DNA of 64,000 bases. It comes from Egicoccus halophilus. GTDB lineage: Bacteria > Actinomycetota > Nitriliruptoria > Nitriliruptorales > Nitriliruptoraceae. The position numbers and the translations under genes were made by a program. The notes under the pieces are model-generated. The model searched no databases. It was not told where the DNA came from and worked only from the letters and a program-made list of their open reading frames with translations. The stretch spans positions 682,001-746,000 of the forward strand of contig NZ_CP036250.1 of assembly GCF_004300825.1 (NCBI RefSeq), read 5' to 3'. This document shows, in pieces, positions 20,728-29,340 of the stretch. The number at the start of each line of letters is the position of its first letter. Within the stretch, counting starts at the first letter, position 1.

Positions 20728-21875
20728 GGGCCCACCGCCCGACCCGGATCGAGGTGTCCACCGACGCCGTCCGGCACAACGCGGCCCGACTGGCCGCCCT
20801 CGCCGGCACCGAGGTGTGCGCGGTGGTGAAGGCGGACGGGTACGGACACGGCGCGGCCGCGGTGGCCCGGGCCGCGCTGGCGGGCGGAGCGAGCACCCTC
20901 GCCGTCGCGCTGGTCGAGGAAGGCCTCGCCCTGCGGGCGGCGGGGATCGACGCGCCCGTGCTCGTGCTGGCCGAGCCGCCGGTCGACGCGCTGCCGACGA
21001 TGGTGGACGCGGCGCTGACCCCGACCGTCTACCGCGAGGCGACGCTCGACGTGCTCGACCGGCTCGGCCGGCAGCGGGGCACCCCGGTCGGCGTCCACCT
21101 CAAGGTCGACACCGGCATGGGGCGCGTCGGCGTACCCGAGGCGGACTGGGACGCCCGTCTGCGACAGGCCGTTGCCGCCACGGGGCTCCGGGTCGAGGCC
21201 GTCTACACCCACCTGGCCCGGGCCGACGAACCCGCGGCCGACACGACCCGGGACCAGCTCGCCGTGCTCGAGCGCTTCCTGCGCCGGGGCGCGAGTGCCG
21301 GTCTGCCCGCCGGGGTGCGGGTGCACACGGCCAACAGCGCCGCGACCCTGCTGCACCCGGCCGCACGTCGCGACCTCGTGCGGCCGGGCATCGCGCTGTA
21401 CGGGCTCTCGCCCGCACCCGACGTCGACGCCGCCGCGTTCGGGTTGCGTCCCGCGTTGCGCCTGGTCACCGAGGTGTCGTTCGCCAAGCGGATCCCGGCC
21501 GGCACGGCGGTGTCGTACGGGCACCGGTGGGTCGCGCCGGCCGACGGGTGGCTCGCGACGCTGCCGCTGGGCTATGCCGACGGCGTCCCCCGGGCGCTGA
21601 CCAACGTCGGGGTGGTGCTCATCGATGGTCGTCGACGTCCCGTCGCGGGCACGGTCTGCATGGACCAGCTGTTGGTCTGGTGCGGCGACGACGAGGTGGC
21701 CGCCGGAGACGAGGCCGTCCTGATCGGCACCCAGGGCGACGAGCAGGTCCGGGTCGAGGAGTGGGCGGCACACGCGTCGACCATCACCTACGAGATCGTG
21801 ACCCAGCTGACCGCTCGGGTGCCCCGGGTCGTCGACCCGCCGCCGACCGGCCGACCTGACCACCCGCCGACCTGA
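20724..21875 (+). CDS. alr: Alanine racemase
   Basis: A 383-residue PLP-dependent racemase that makes D-alanine for peptidoglycan. The PLP lysine is in CAVVKADGYGHGAAAVARAAL. The C-terminal domain has IPAGTAVSYGHRWVAP and the catalytic tyrosine segment; TVCMDQLLVW and GDEAVLIGTQG follow the family pattern. The GTG at 20724 overlaps the nnr TGA (GTGA). The stop is followed by 40 bases before the P1 peptidase-like gene. Confidence 0.95.
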   Translation: MRAHRPTRIEVSTDAVRHNAARLAALAGTEVCAVVKADGYGHGAAAVARAALAGGASTLAVALVEEGLALRAAGIDAPVLVLAEPPVDALPTMVDAALTPTVYREATLDVLDRLGRQRGTPVGVHLKVDTGMGRVGVPEADWDARLRQAVAATGLRVEAVYTHLARADEPAADTTRDQLAVLERFLRRGASAGLPAGVRVHTANSAATLLHPAARRDLVRPGIALYGLSPAPDVDAAAFGLRPALRLVTEVSFAKRIPAGTAVSYGHRWVAPADGWLATLPLGYADGVPRALTNVGVVLIDGRRRPVAGTVCMDQLLVWCGDDEVAAGDEAVLIGTQGDEQVRVEEWAAHASTITYEIVTQLTARVPRVVDPPPTGRPDHPPT

Positions 21876-21915
21876 CCGACGCGACCGACTGACCGATCCG
21901 AGCGGGGAGCAGCGC

Positions 21916-22866
21916 ATGGCACTGGGTGTCGACGGGGTACGGGTCGGGACGTGGACGGCACCGGGAGGCGTCTCCGGCTGCACGGTGGTGCTGCCCCCAC
22001 CGGGCACCGTGGGCGCGATCGCGGTGCGCGGTGCGGCACCGGGGACGCGGGAGGCGGCCGCACTCGGGCCGGCGGGGAAGGTGACGGTCTGCTCCGGGAT
22101 CGTGCTCGCCGGCGGGTCGGCCTTCGGCCTCGCCGCTGCCGACGGGGCGATGCGCTGGCTGGAGGAGCGCGGCATCGGTCACGCCCTCGGCGCGGGGGTG
22201 GTCGTGCCGATCGTCGGTGCGGCGATCGTCCTCGACGAAGCGGTGCTGGTACCCGCCGCCCGCCCCGGCCCGGAGGCGGGGTACGCCGCCTGTGACGCCG
22301 CGGTGGACGCCGACCCGTCGGAGGGCGGCGTCGGCGCCGGTGCCGGGTGCACCGTGGCGAAGGTGGCCGGACTCGCCCACGCGTGGCGGAGCGGTCAGGG
22401 TGTCGCCGTGCGTCGCGCCGCCGGCGTGAGCGTCGGCGCGCTCGTGGTGAACAACGCCGTCGGCGAGGTGCTCGCCGAGGACGGAACCTGGCTGGCGCGG
22501 GCCCGGGTCGCCGACGACGTCGTGCGCTGGCCGGTGAACGGCCGGGCGCTGGGGACCGGGGAGGCCGGGGACGAGGTCGGTCCGAGCACGAACACCGTGA
22601 TCGGCTGCATCGTGACCGACGCCCGGTTGACGAAGGCCGAGGCCCATCGGGTGGCCGACCTCGGCCACTCCGGACTGGCCCGGACGCTGCGACCGGCCCA
22701 CACCGACGCCGACGGCGACGCGCTGTTCTGCCTGGCCACGGGTGCCCGGGACGCCACCGTCGACCTCGTCGCCGCGCTCGCGGCCGACGCCGTGGCCGAC
22801 GCGGTGCGCCGGGGGCCGTTGACCGCGAGCGGCCGGGGCGACCTCCCTGGGCTCGCGGACCGCTGA
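21916..22866 (+). CDS. P1 family (DmpA/S58-like) peptidase homologue
   Basis: A 316-residue protein resembling actinobacterial P1 family peptidases of the DmpA/ornithine-acetyltransferase-like self-processing superfamily. Features are the start GVDGVRVGTWTAPGGVSGCTVVL, the GIVLAGGSAFGLAAADGAMRWLEE segment, and VGALVVNNAVGEVLAEDG, near where cleavage and the nucleophile lie in relatives. I could not assign the nucleophile with certainty. The family ends with DGDALFCLATG. The ATG has GGGGAG upstream. Substrate unknown. Confidence 0.8.
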   Translation: MALGVDGVRVGTWTAPGGVSGCTVVLPPPGTVGAIAVRGAAPGTREAAALGPAGKVTVCSGIVLAGGSAFGLAAADGAMRWLEERGIGHALGAGVVVPIVGAAIVLDEAVLVPAARPGPEAGYAACDAAVDADPSEGGVGAGAGCTVAKVAGLAHAWRSGQGVAVRRAAGVSVGALVVNNAVGEVLAEDGTWLARARVADDVVRWPVNGRALGTGEAGDEVGPSTNTVIGCIVTDARLTKAEAHRVADLGHSGLARTLRPAHTDADGDALFCLATGARDATVDLVAALAADAVADAVRRGPLTASGRGDLPGLADR

Positions 22867-23005
22867 TGCTTGCAGGAGCGAGCGGAACAGCGAGACGAAC
22901 GCGCGCTCATCGTTCCGCACGTCCCCGGACGTGCCACAGCCGCTAGCGTGCGCGTCGTGGCGCGCTGGGAGGCGTATCGCCATCCGTTGCGGGGAGGGAT
23001 GGAGC

Positions 23006-23656
23006 GTGGGCAGCGATCTGACGGCGCCGGCGAACGCCTCGCCGGCACGGCTGAAGCGGGAACTCGAGCGAGCGGTCCGGGCGTGCACCGCCTGTGGGCT
23101 CCACCAGGGGCGGACGACACCGGTGGTCGGGGAGGGCTCCTTCGACGCCCGCCTGATGATCGTCGGCTCCAAGCCACGCCGACACGAGGACCTGCAGGGC
23201 AGACCGTTCGCCGGGGGCACCGGGAACGTGCTCGACCAGGCGATGCAGGTCGCCGGCCTGGCCCGGTCGGACGTCTACCTGACCACGTTGGTGAAGTGTC
23301 GACCCGAGGACGACCGGCCGGCGAGCACGCACGAGGTCGAGGCCTGTGGGCAGCTGTTCCGTGCCCAGCTCCAGCTGGTACGACCCGAGGTCGTCGTCGC
23401 CCTCGGGTCGTTCGCTGCCAGCGTGCTGTTGCGGCGTCCGGTCTCGATCGAGCGCGTGGCCGGCTACCGTCTCGACGTCCAGGGCGTGACGCTGATCCCG
23501 ACCTACCATCCGGCCGACGCGGTCCGGGGTGTGCCGCAGGCCGCGGTGACGCTCCGCCGTGACCTCTCCGCCGCCAAGGCGGTGCTCGACGGACGGTTGC
23601 CGACCGGCGCGCAGACCCTGGCCGAGCTGCGGTCGAGGACGGCCGTCGGCTCGTGA
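23006..23656 (+). CDS. Uracil-DNA glycosylase superfamily protein (4Fe-4S type) with altered motif A
   Basis: A 216-residue member of the family 4/5 uracil-DNA glycosylases. Cluster ligands are present: C27-x2-C30, C98 (VKCRPEDD) and C114. [16 protein letters not shown] matches the region after motif A. However, the usual GEAPG motif reads GSKPR (54-58), replacing the conserved acidic residue, and the HPS motif is HPA (168-170). It may have changed specificity, act only in binding, or be inactive. The GTG at 23006 is set by GGGGAGGG at 22991-22998. The upstream 139-bp gap shows nothing. Confidence 0.8.
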   Translation: MGSDLTAPANASPARLKRELERAVRACTACGLHQGRTTPVVGEGSFDARLMIVGSKPRRHEDLQGRPFAGGTGNVLDQAMQVAGLARSDVYLTTLVKCRPEDDRPASTHEVEACGQLFRAQLQLVRPEVVVALGSFAASVLLRRPVSIERVAGYRLDVQGVTLIPTYHPADAVRGVPQAAVTLRRDLSAAKAVLDGRLPTGAQTLAELRSRTAVGS

Positions 23657-23722
23657 CGTCCGGCAGGTCGCCTCGGGGTCGACCGCACCGGAGCCCGTGT
23701 CCGTCGTCCCCGAAGCGCGAAG

Positions 23723-24253
23723 GTGCCTGCCACCGTGTCGTCCGACCTGCTGCTGCGCTCCACCTCCCCGGAGCAGACCCGCGCGTTGGCCGCCGTGGTC
23801 GCCACCGAGCTGCGGCCCGGCGACGTGGTGGCGCTCAGTGGTGACCTCGGCGCCGGCAAGACGTGCTTCGTGCAGGGTGCGGCCCGTGGCCTGGGTGTCA
23901 CTGGCCGGGTGACCTCACCGACCTTCACGCTGGTGCGCACGCATCTCGACGGGCGGGTGCCGGTGGTCCACGCCGACGTCTACCGACTCGACCGCCTGCA
24001 GGACGTGCTCGATCTCGGCGACGACGTGCTGGCCCCCGACGCCGTCACGTTCGTCGAGTGGGGGGACGCCGTGACGCCGTTGCTGCCCGACGACCGGCTG
24101 GAGGTCGAGTTGTCGCTGGCCGGCGGGAGCGACCCGGCCGTCGACGCCGTCGAGGGCGACCGGCTCGTGCGGCTCACCGCCGTCGGCGCACGGTGGCCGT
24201 CGCGGCTGGACGCGCTCGCCGACGGGTGTGCGCCCTGGCGCGAGGAAGGCTGA
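23723..24253 (+). CDS. tsaE: tRNA t6A synthesis ATPase TsaE
   Basis: A 176-residue TsaE, the P-loop ATPase of the threonylcarbamoyladenosine (t6A37) tRNA complex. The Walker A is [45 protein letters not shown] and FVEWGD follow the family order. Starts at GTG 23723 or GTG 23735 are both possible; GAAGG near 23718 fits the second slightly better. It heads tsaE-tsaB-rimI-tsaD, with only two bases before tsaB. Confidence 0.94.
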   Translation: MPATVSSDLLLRSTSPEQTRALAAVVATELRPGDVVALSGDLGAGKTCFVQGAARGLGVTGRVTSPTFTLVRTHLDGRVPVVHADVYRLDRLQDVLDLGDDVLAPDAVTFVEWGDAVTPLLPDDRLEVELSLAGGSDPAVDAVEGDRLVRLTAVGARWPSRLDALADGCAPWREEG

Positions 24254-24255
24254 CC

Positions 24256-24969
24256 GTGCTCGTCCTGGGACTGGAGACCTCCACCGGCCGTTCCTCGGTC
24301 GCCCTCGTCGGCGAGGACGGCCTGGTCGCGTCCGCATCGCTCGGGGTCGCCCGGCGGCACGGCGAGTTCCTGGCGCCCGCCGTGCGCTTCTGTCTCGACC
24401 AGGCCGGCGTGGGTGTCGACCGCCTGACCGGTGTGGCGGTCGGGCTCGGACCCGGTCTCTACACCGGCCTGCGGGTCGGCATCGCCACCGCCCAGGCCAT
24501 CGCTGCCGCGCGGCAGCTCCCGGTCGTCGGGCTGTCCGGGCTCGACGTGCTCGGCTTCCAGCAGCGTCACGTCCGGCGCCCCGTCTTCGCCGTGCTCGAC
24601 GCCCGTCGAGGCGAGCTGTTCTGGGCTTCCTACCGCGCCGTCCCCGGCGGCGTGCAGCGGCAGGACGAGTTGCGCGTGGGGACGGCCGAGCAACTGGCCG
24701 CCGACATCCAGGCGACCGGGCAGGAGTGCCTCGTGACCGGCGACGGGCTCACCCGGGCCGCCGACGAGTTGCGTCGGGTCGGCGTCGAGGTGGACGACAC
24801 CGCCGAGGCCAGCCCCGACGCCGCGGCGCTCGCCGAACTGGCGCTCCCACGCTTCGCGCGTGAGGAGACCCAGCGGCCCGGTGAGCTCCTGCCGATCTAC
24901 CTGCGTCAGGTGGACGCCAAGATCGGGTGGCAGACGCGGGGTCGCCTGCAGGGCGGTGCGGGCGCGTGA
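24256..24969 (+). CDS. tsaB: tRNA t6A synthesis scaffold protein TsaB
   Basis: A 237-residue TsaB, an inactive ASKHA-fold partner of TsaD in t6A synthesis. The VLGLETSTGRSSVALVG start, GLGPGLYTGLRVGIATAQAIA and VFAVLDARRGELFWA are typical. The GTG at 24256 has CGAGGAAGG six bases upstream, inside the end of tsaE. Its TGA overlaps the rimI GTG (GTGA). Its 3' end adjoins the expanded repeat at the start of rimI. Confidence 0.94.
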   Translation: MLVLGLETSTGRSSVALVGEDGLVASASLGVARRHGEFLAPAVRFCLDQAGVGVDRLTGVAVGLGPGLYTGLRVGIATAQAIAAARQLPVVGLSGLDVLGFQQRHVRRPVFAVLDARRGELFWASYRAVPGGVQRQDELRVGTAEQLAADIQATGQECLVTGDGLTRAADELRRVGVEVDDTAEASPDAAALAELALPRFAREETQRPGELLPIYLRQVDAKIGWQTRGRLQGGAGA

Positions 24970-25508
24970 CCGACGCCGAGTTGCGGGTCGCGACCGACAC
25001 CGACGCCGAGTTGCGGGTCGCGACCGACACCGAGTTCGAGTTGCGGGTCGCGACCGACACCGAGTTCGAGTTGCGGGTCGCGACCGACACCGACGTCGAC
25101 GCGATCCGTCGCCTGGAGGGGCTGTCGCCGTCGACACGCCGCCTGCTGCGCAAGGACCTGGCCCGCGACGACCGCCGGTGCCTGGTGGCCAGCACGCGAC
25201 CCGGTCGGGTCGTGGGGTACGCGGCCGCACTCGTCGCGCTCGACGAGGCCCACGTGTTGGACCTGGTGGTCGACCCGGCGGCGCGTCGCCGTGGCGTGGG
25301 GCGACGTCTGCTCGAGGCGCTGCTGGAGGCCGTCGCCCCGCAGGCACCCGACGGGGTCACCCTGGAGGTACGGCGGTCGAATGCCGCCGCGCTGGCGCTG
25401 TACCGTCAGCGCGGTTTCGTCATCGAAGGCCAACGCCCGGGGTATTACCCGGACGGTGAGGACGCGCTGCTGCTGTGGCGGCGGCCGCGGCCCGACACGG
25501 AGGACTGA
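24966..25508 (+). CDS. rimI: Ribosomal-protein-alanine N-acetyltransferase RimI with quadruplicated N-terminus
   Basis: A 180-residue GNAT acetyltransferase, probably RimI (acetylates the N-terminal Ala of S18; in actinobacteria embedded in the t6A operon). The acetyl-CoA loop is DPAARRRGVGRRLLEALL, and RRSNAAALALYRQRGFV is conserved. Residues 3-42 are four tandem copies of a ten-residue unit (DAELRVATDT twice, EFELRVATDT twice) in place of a single first beta strand. The GTG at 24966 is the only good start upstream of the repeats; TTG codons inside each unit could also initiate. A TsaD start follows six bases after the stop. Confidence 0.9.
   Translation: MTDAELRVATDTDAELRVATDTEFELRVATDTEFELRVATDTDVDAIRRLEGLSPSTRRLLRKDLARDDRRCLVASTRPGRVVGYAAALVALDEAHVLDLVVDPAARRRGVGRRLLEALLEAVAPQAPDGVTLEVRRSNAAALALYRQRGFVIEGQRPGYYPDGEDALLLWRRPRPDTED
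24972..25091 (+). repeat. Four tandem 30-bp coding repeats in rimI
   Basis: Four directly adjacent 30-bp units (24972-25001, 25002-25031, 25032-25061, 25062-25091). Units 1-2 begin GACGCC and units 3-4 begin GAGTTC; the remaining 24 bases are identical in all four. The period keeps the reading frame. The near identity points to recent slippage or unequal recombination and a likely variable copy number between strains. Confidence 0.95.
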
Positions 25509-25514
25509 CCGGAC

Positions 25515-26522
25515 GTGCTGGTGCTCGGGATCGAGACGTCCTGCGACGAGACCGCGGTCGGGGTGGTCGAGGACCGCTTCACCCTGCGCTCGAACGTGAT
25601 CGCCTCCCAGGTCGAGCTCCACGCCCCCTACGGCGGGGTGGTGCCCGAGGTCGCGGCCCGCGCCCACCTCGAGGCGCTGCTGCCGACCATCGACCGTGCC
25701 CTGGTCGAAGCCGGCTGTGGCCTGTCGGACGTCGACGCCGTCGCCGTGACCTCGGGACCGGGGTTGATCGGCGCGCTGCTGGTCGGGGTGTCGGCCGCCA
25801 AGGGGCTCGCGCTCGCCCACGACAAGCCGCTGATCGGGGTCAACCACCTGCGGGCCCACGTCGAGGTCGCGCAACTCGAGCACGGCGAGCTCGAACCGCC
25901 GCTCGCGGCGCTCGTGGTCTCCGGTGGTCACACCTCGATCGTGGCCCTGGGCGAGGACGGCCGGTTCCGCCAGCTCGGGGCGACCATCGACGACGCGGCC
26001 GGCGAAGCGTTCGACAAGATCGCCCGCTTCCTCGGTCTCGGTTACCCGGGCGGTCCGGAGATCGACCGGCTGGCCCGTCAGGGCGACCCGCACGCGATCG
26101 CCTTCCCACGCGCGATGCGCGCCGACCCCGGCTACGACGTGTCGTTGTCGGGACTCAAGACCGCCGTCGTGCGCTACCTGCGCCGGCTGGAGGCGGCCGG
26201 CCAGGAACCCGACCTCGCCGACGTCGCCGCCTCGTTCCAGGAAGCGATCGTCGACGTCCAGGTGGACAAGACGCTGCGTGCCGCGGCCGACCAGGGGCTC
26301 GAACGGGTCGTGCTCGCCGGCGGTGTCGCCGCGAACAGCCGCCTGCGGGCGCGGTTCGCCGAGGCGTGCGGACAGGCCGGTCTCGGCCTGCTGGTGCCGT
26401 CGGTCCCGCTGTGCACCGACAACGGGGCGATGGTGGCGGCCTCGGGGGCGAACCTGCTGGCGGCCGGTCACCTCGCCCCGCTCGAGCTCGGCGTCGACCC
26501 CAACCTCCCGTTGGCCGGATGA
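25515..26522 (+). CDS. tsaD: tRNA N6-adenosine threonylcarbamoyltransferase TsaD
   Basis: A 335-residue TsaD, the catalytic metal-binding subunit for t6A37. [16 protein letters not shown] is the standard start; the HLRAH metal pair lies in [50 protein letters not shown] and [12 protein letters not shown] complete the ASKHA ATP fold, and CTDNGAMVA supplies the last metal ligand. The GTG at 25515 has GGAGGA at 25499-25504. It overlaps nothing; a GNAT gene follows after 61 bases. Confidence 0.96.
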   Translation: MLVLGIETSCDETAVGVVEDRFTLRSNVIASQVELHAPYGGVVPEVAARAHLEALLPTIDRALVEAGCGLSDVDAVAVTSGPGLIGALLVGVSAAKGLALAHDKPLIGVNHLRAHVEVAQLEHGELEPPLAALVVSGGHTSIVALGEDGRFRQLGATIDDAAGEAFDKIARFLGLGYPGGPEIDRLARQGDPHAIAFPRAMRADPGYDVSLSGLKTAVVRYLRRLEAAGQEPDLADVAASFQEAIVDVQVDKTLRAAADQGLERVVLAGGVAANSRLRARFAEACGQAGLGLLVPSVPLCTDNGAMVAASGANLLAAGHLAPLELGVDPNLPLAG

Positions 26523-26583
26523 TGGGCCGCCGGACGTCCGCCCGCTGCTCGGTCGGAGAGCGCCGAGGTCGCCGGTGGCGCGC

Positions 26584-27432
26584 ATGATGCTGCGACGCTT
26601 GCGGTGGCGGCGTGCCGGTGCAGGAGAGCTCGAGACCATCGTCGCCCGGCTCGAACAGTGGCCGGCGGAGGCCGGTGGCGCCGCGCGGCACATGTTCGCC
26701 CTGTCGGTGATCGAGAACCAGGGCGTCGGCTCGGTGCGGCTGGCCAGTGACGACCAGCGTTGGGCGGCGGCCGTGGTGTTCCCCAACCGGCTGGTGGTGC
26801 CCTGCGGCGACGCGAGCGCCATCGAGGAAGCGGGCAGCCCCGGTCGCCGCTGGCGGTTGCTCATCGGCGACGTCGCCGCCGGCGACGCCGTGCTGCGCCA
26901 CACGCCACCCGACCCGGCGCTGATCGTCCACGACCAGCGCTTCTTCCTGGTGGACCCGGAGCGGGTCCCGCCGGCGAACGTCCTGCCCGATCCCGGGCTG
27001 CGGCGGGCCGAGGCGGCCGACCTCGACGCCCTCGCGCGGTTGGCCGTGCAGTTGCACGTCGACGACCGTTTCGGACCGGACCCCGGACGGGTGGGCTGGC
27101 GCGGGTACCGGCAACGGCTCGAGGGGACGGTGCGCCAGGGGCTGGCCTACTGCGTCGGCCCGGTCGGGGCGCCGGTGTTCAAGCTCGAGCGCTCGGTCTC
27201 GTCGCGGCGTTGGGGCGTGCAGTTGGCGGGCATCGTCACCGCACCGGACGTCCGCGGCCAGGGCATCGCCCGTGGCGCGGTCGCCGCCGCCGTCCGCGCC
27301 GCGCTCGCGGAGGGGCCACTCCGTCGGCGGATCTCCCTGCACGTCCGGGCCGACAACCCCGCGGCACACAAGGCCTACTTCGCCGCAGGCTTCGAGGACC
27401 GAGAGGCCTGGCGCCTGGCCGTCCGCTCCTAG
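26584..27432 (+). CDS. Two-domain GNAT N-acetyltransferase (DUF4081-GNAT)
   Basis: A 282-residue protein. Residues ~10-130 match the actinobacterial DUF4081 region (FPNRLVVPCGDASAIEEAG; RWRLLIGDVAAGDAVL). Residues ~140-282 are a GNAT fold with VTAPDVRGQGIARGAVAAAV for acetyl-CoA and a C-terminal NPAAHKAYFAAGFEDREAW. The substrate is unknown. The ATG at 26584 is weakly supported by upstream sequence; the frame is open further upstream inside tsaD. Its stop overlaps the convergent BldD-like gene by four bases. Confidence 0.8.
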   Translation: MMLRRLRWRRAGAGELETIVARLEQWPAEAGGAARHMFALSVIENQGVGSVRLASDDQRWAAAVVFPNRLVVPCGDASAIEEAGSPGRRWRLLIGDVAAGDAVLRHTPPDPALIVHDQRFFLVDPERVPPANVLPDPGLRRAEAADLDALARLAVQLHVDDRFGPDPGRVGWRGYRQRLEGTVRQGLAYCVGPVGAPVFKLERSVSSRRWGVQLAGIVTAPDVRGQGIARGAVAAAVRAALAEGPLRRRISLHVRADNPAAHKAYFAAGFEDREAWRLAVRS

Positions 27433-28037
27433 CGTCGGGGGCCGTCGACCGGCGTCCGCGGGAACCCGTCGGGACCGGTCGTCGACGTGGGATCGACGAC
27501 GCCGCTGGCCACCAGTGCGGCGACGAACTGCTGTGGTTCGCGGCCGATGCTGACCGCGACGGTGCGCAGGTCGTCGCGGCGGACCGTGAGCACGACGCCG
27601 TTGTGGTCGCGACGTCGCCACCGGAGATCCGAGGCGAAGCGGGTGGTCGCCAGCAACACGGCGGTGTCCACGTCCGCGGGGGCGTCGCGGACGTCCAGCG
27701 CGTACAGGTGCAGTCGGGGTGCACGCCGAGCTCCGCCAGCAGCAGGCGTCCGGTCGGTTGGTGCGTCGGCGTGGTCCGGACCATTGCTGCGCGAACCCGT
27801 CAGGTCGTCGAGCAACGCGGTCAGGGGGACGCCGTAGAACGTGGCCAGCCCGGCCAGGCGTGGCAGGTTGACGTCGCGTTCCCCGCGCTCGTACGCGCTC
27901 AACGACACCGCCTTCCAGCGTCCCTGGCTGCGCGCCTCGACCTCGGCCAACGACAGCTGCTGTTGACGCCGGACGTGGCGTAGCCGCCGTCCCAGTGCGA
28001 TGCGCAGTCGGTGGGGGTCGTGGGGCACGGGTTGCAC
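27429..28037 (-). CDS. BldD-like regulator with c-di-GMP signature (copy 1)
   Basis: A 202-residue transcription factor. The N-terminal HTH (LGRRLRHVRRQQQLSLAEVE; GRWKAVSLSAYERGERDVNL) resembles Streptomyces BldD. The C-terminal domain carries RRD (142-144), eight residues, then RRDD (153-156), the RxD-x8-RxxD signature through which BldD binds c-di-GMP and dimerises. The GTG at 28037 is chosen for AGGA seven bases upstream; the open frame extends to 28313 without conserved sequence. The 272-bp gap to copy 2 shows nothing. Likely targets are developmental or envelope genes, by analogy only. Confidence 0.85.
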   Translation of the reverse strand: MQPVPHDPHRLRIALGRRLRHVRRQQQLSLAEVEARSQGRWKAVSLSAYERGERDVNLPRLAGLATFYGVPLTALLDDLTGSRSNGPDHADAPTDRTPAAGGARRAPRLHLYALDVRDAPADVDTAVLLATTRFASDLRWRRRDHNGVVLTVRRDDLRTVAVSIGREPQQFVAALVASGVVDPTSTTGPDGFPRTPVDGPRR

Positions 28038-28309
28038 GGCGCGATCCTCTCGGCGGACGAGGCACGAGGCGGCGTGGGTGACCTGCGCGGTGCCGTCGTG
28101 GTGTGACCAGCGTGCCGAGGCGCCTGCGCGGACGGGCGGCGTTCGCCCGCGCGGTCGCGCAAACCGGGCTGCCGGCCGCAGATCCCGCCGCGCACGGACA
28201 CCCGACGCACGTACTCGGCCGAACGGCCTCGACGCCGCGTTCGCGCGCCGTGACCGAGCGTGACCGGAGGTGCCCGGACGTGCCGGGGGCACCGGTCGTC
28301 CCGCCCCGG

Positions 28310-28945
28310 TCACGGCGACAGGACGGCGCCGGAGGCACGCAGCGACGCGAGGAGCGCGTCGGGGTCCGCGCCGGCGGCGACGGCGACCGTCCGCAGGTCG
28401 TCGCCGCGTACCGTGAGCACGCGCCCGTTGTGGTCGCCGCGGAGCTGGGCGATGTGCCCGGCGAAGCGGGCGACCGCATGCAACGCGGCCCGGTCGTCGG
28501 CATCGTCGGGTTCGTCGCTGCCACGGCCGAGATCGTCGAGGCGGCGAAGGTCCAGCGTCACGGGTGTGCGCCCCGTGTCCGCCTCGCGACGCCGGTGGCC
28601 GGCGGTCCGTGGTGACGAGACGGGCCGGCTCGGGAGCAGGCTCGCGATCGGGACGCCGTAGAAGCCGGCGAGTTCGGCCAGGCGCGAGATCGTCACGGCG
28701 CGGTCGCCGCGCTCGTAGGCGCCGACCACCACGGCCTTCCAGCGACCGTCGCTGCGGACCTCGACGTCGGCCAGCGACAGCCCCTGCTGGTGGCGGATGT
28801 CACGCAGCCGGTCGCCGATCACGTTGCCGTGCCGATCCGCTGCTGCGGCCCCGGTCGGGACGGTCGGCGTGTGGTCGAGGGCCGGATCGTGTGCACCGGG
28901 CGCGGACGTGTGCGCGCCCGCCTCGCTCCTCGGTCGGTCGGGCAC
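28310..28945 (-). CDS. BldD-like regulator with c-di-GMP signature (copy 2)
   Basis: A 211-residue paralogue of the gene downstream. The HTH is closer to BldD: IGDRLRDIRHQQGLSLADVE, GRWKAVVVGAYERGDRAVT, LAELAGFYGVPIASLLP. The c-di-GMP signature is intact: RGD (169-171), eight residues, RGDD (180-183). The first ~40 residues are unconserved, so translation may start at a later GTG (VIGDRLRD, residue 42); GAAGG upstream of GTG 28945 supports the longer form. Both copies face away from groES. Confidence 0.85.
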   Translation of the reverse strand: MPDRPRSEAGAHTSAPGAHDPALDHTPTVPTGAAAADRHGNVIGDRLRDIRHQQGLSLADVEVRSDGRWKAVVVGAYERGDRAVTISRLAELAGFYGVPIASLLPSRPVSSPRTAGHRRREADTGRTPVTLDLRRLDDLGRGSDEPDDADDRAALHAVARFAGHIAQLRGDHNGRVLTVRGDDLRTVAVAAGADPDALLASLRASGAVLSP

Positions 28946-29139
28946 GGCAGCGGCCTTCGTCGGCTCCCTCGGGTCGGCAGTATGGTCCCCGGCCGGGCAC
29001 GACGGCGCATCCCGGGTGCGCCGCCCGCAACCGCCGCCCGCAATGCCCAGCGAACGGCGAGGGCCTCGGCCGGCGGGCGGGGCGATCGACGCGCCCGCCG
29101 GGAACTGCGTCGGGGTGGCTCAGCCTCGGCGGGGCATCC

Positions 29140-29166
29140 CTTGCACTCGCCGAGGGTGAGTGCTAG
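29140..29166 (+). promoter_or_regulatory. CIRCE operator 1 overlapping the groES promoter
   Basis: TTGCACTC (29141-29148), nine bases, then GAGTGCTA (29158-29165), close to the HrcA-binding CIRCE consensus TTAGCACTC-N9-GAGTGCTAA. It overlaps a promoter: TTGCAC (29141-29146), 17 bases, TAGCGT (29164-29169). HrcA bound here would block RNA polymerase until heat shock. The preceding stretch 28946-29139 shows nothing further. Confidence 0.85.
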
Positions 29167-29169
29167 CGT
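29141..29169 (+). promoter_or_regulatory. groES-groEL promoter
   Basis: TTGCAC (-35) and TAGCGT (-10) separated by 17 bases, nested in the first CIRCE element. The predicted start, near 29176, would place the second CIRCE at the 5' end of the mRNA, leaving a leader of about 165 bases before groES. This is inferred from consensus and position. Confidence 0.6.
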
Positions 29170-29174
29170 CGTGG

Positions 29175-29201
29175 CTGGCACTCGGAAACCAGGAGTGCCA
29201 G
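29175..29201 (+). promoter_or_regulatory. CIRCE operator 2
   Basis: CTGGCACTC (29175-29183) and GAGTGCCAG (29193-29201) form a perfect inverted repeat with a nine-base spacer, the geometry of an HrcA operator. It begins 35 bases after the first element, so two HrcA dimers could bind on nearby turns of DNA. No hrcA gene is in the window. Confidence 0.85.
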
Positions 29202-29340
29202 CGCACAGCGCTGGCGTCCGGACGACGACCGAACACACGGTCTCGTGGACCTGGGCCGGGACCCGCGCCACATCGTGGCGCGCCCCCATCCGTTCCCTCG
29301 CGGGCGACGCCCCGCGTACGACAGACCTAGGGAGGGCACA

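Noticed and set aside
24972-25091. Possible CRISPR or phage-like repeat array.
   Set aside because: The four 30-bp units are directly adjacent with no spacers and stay in frame within rimI.
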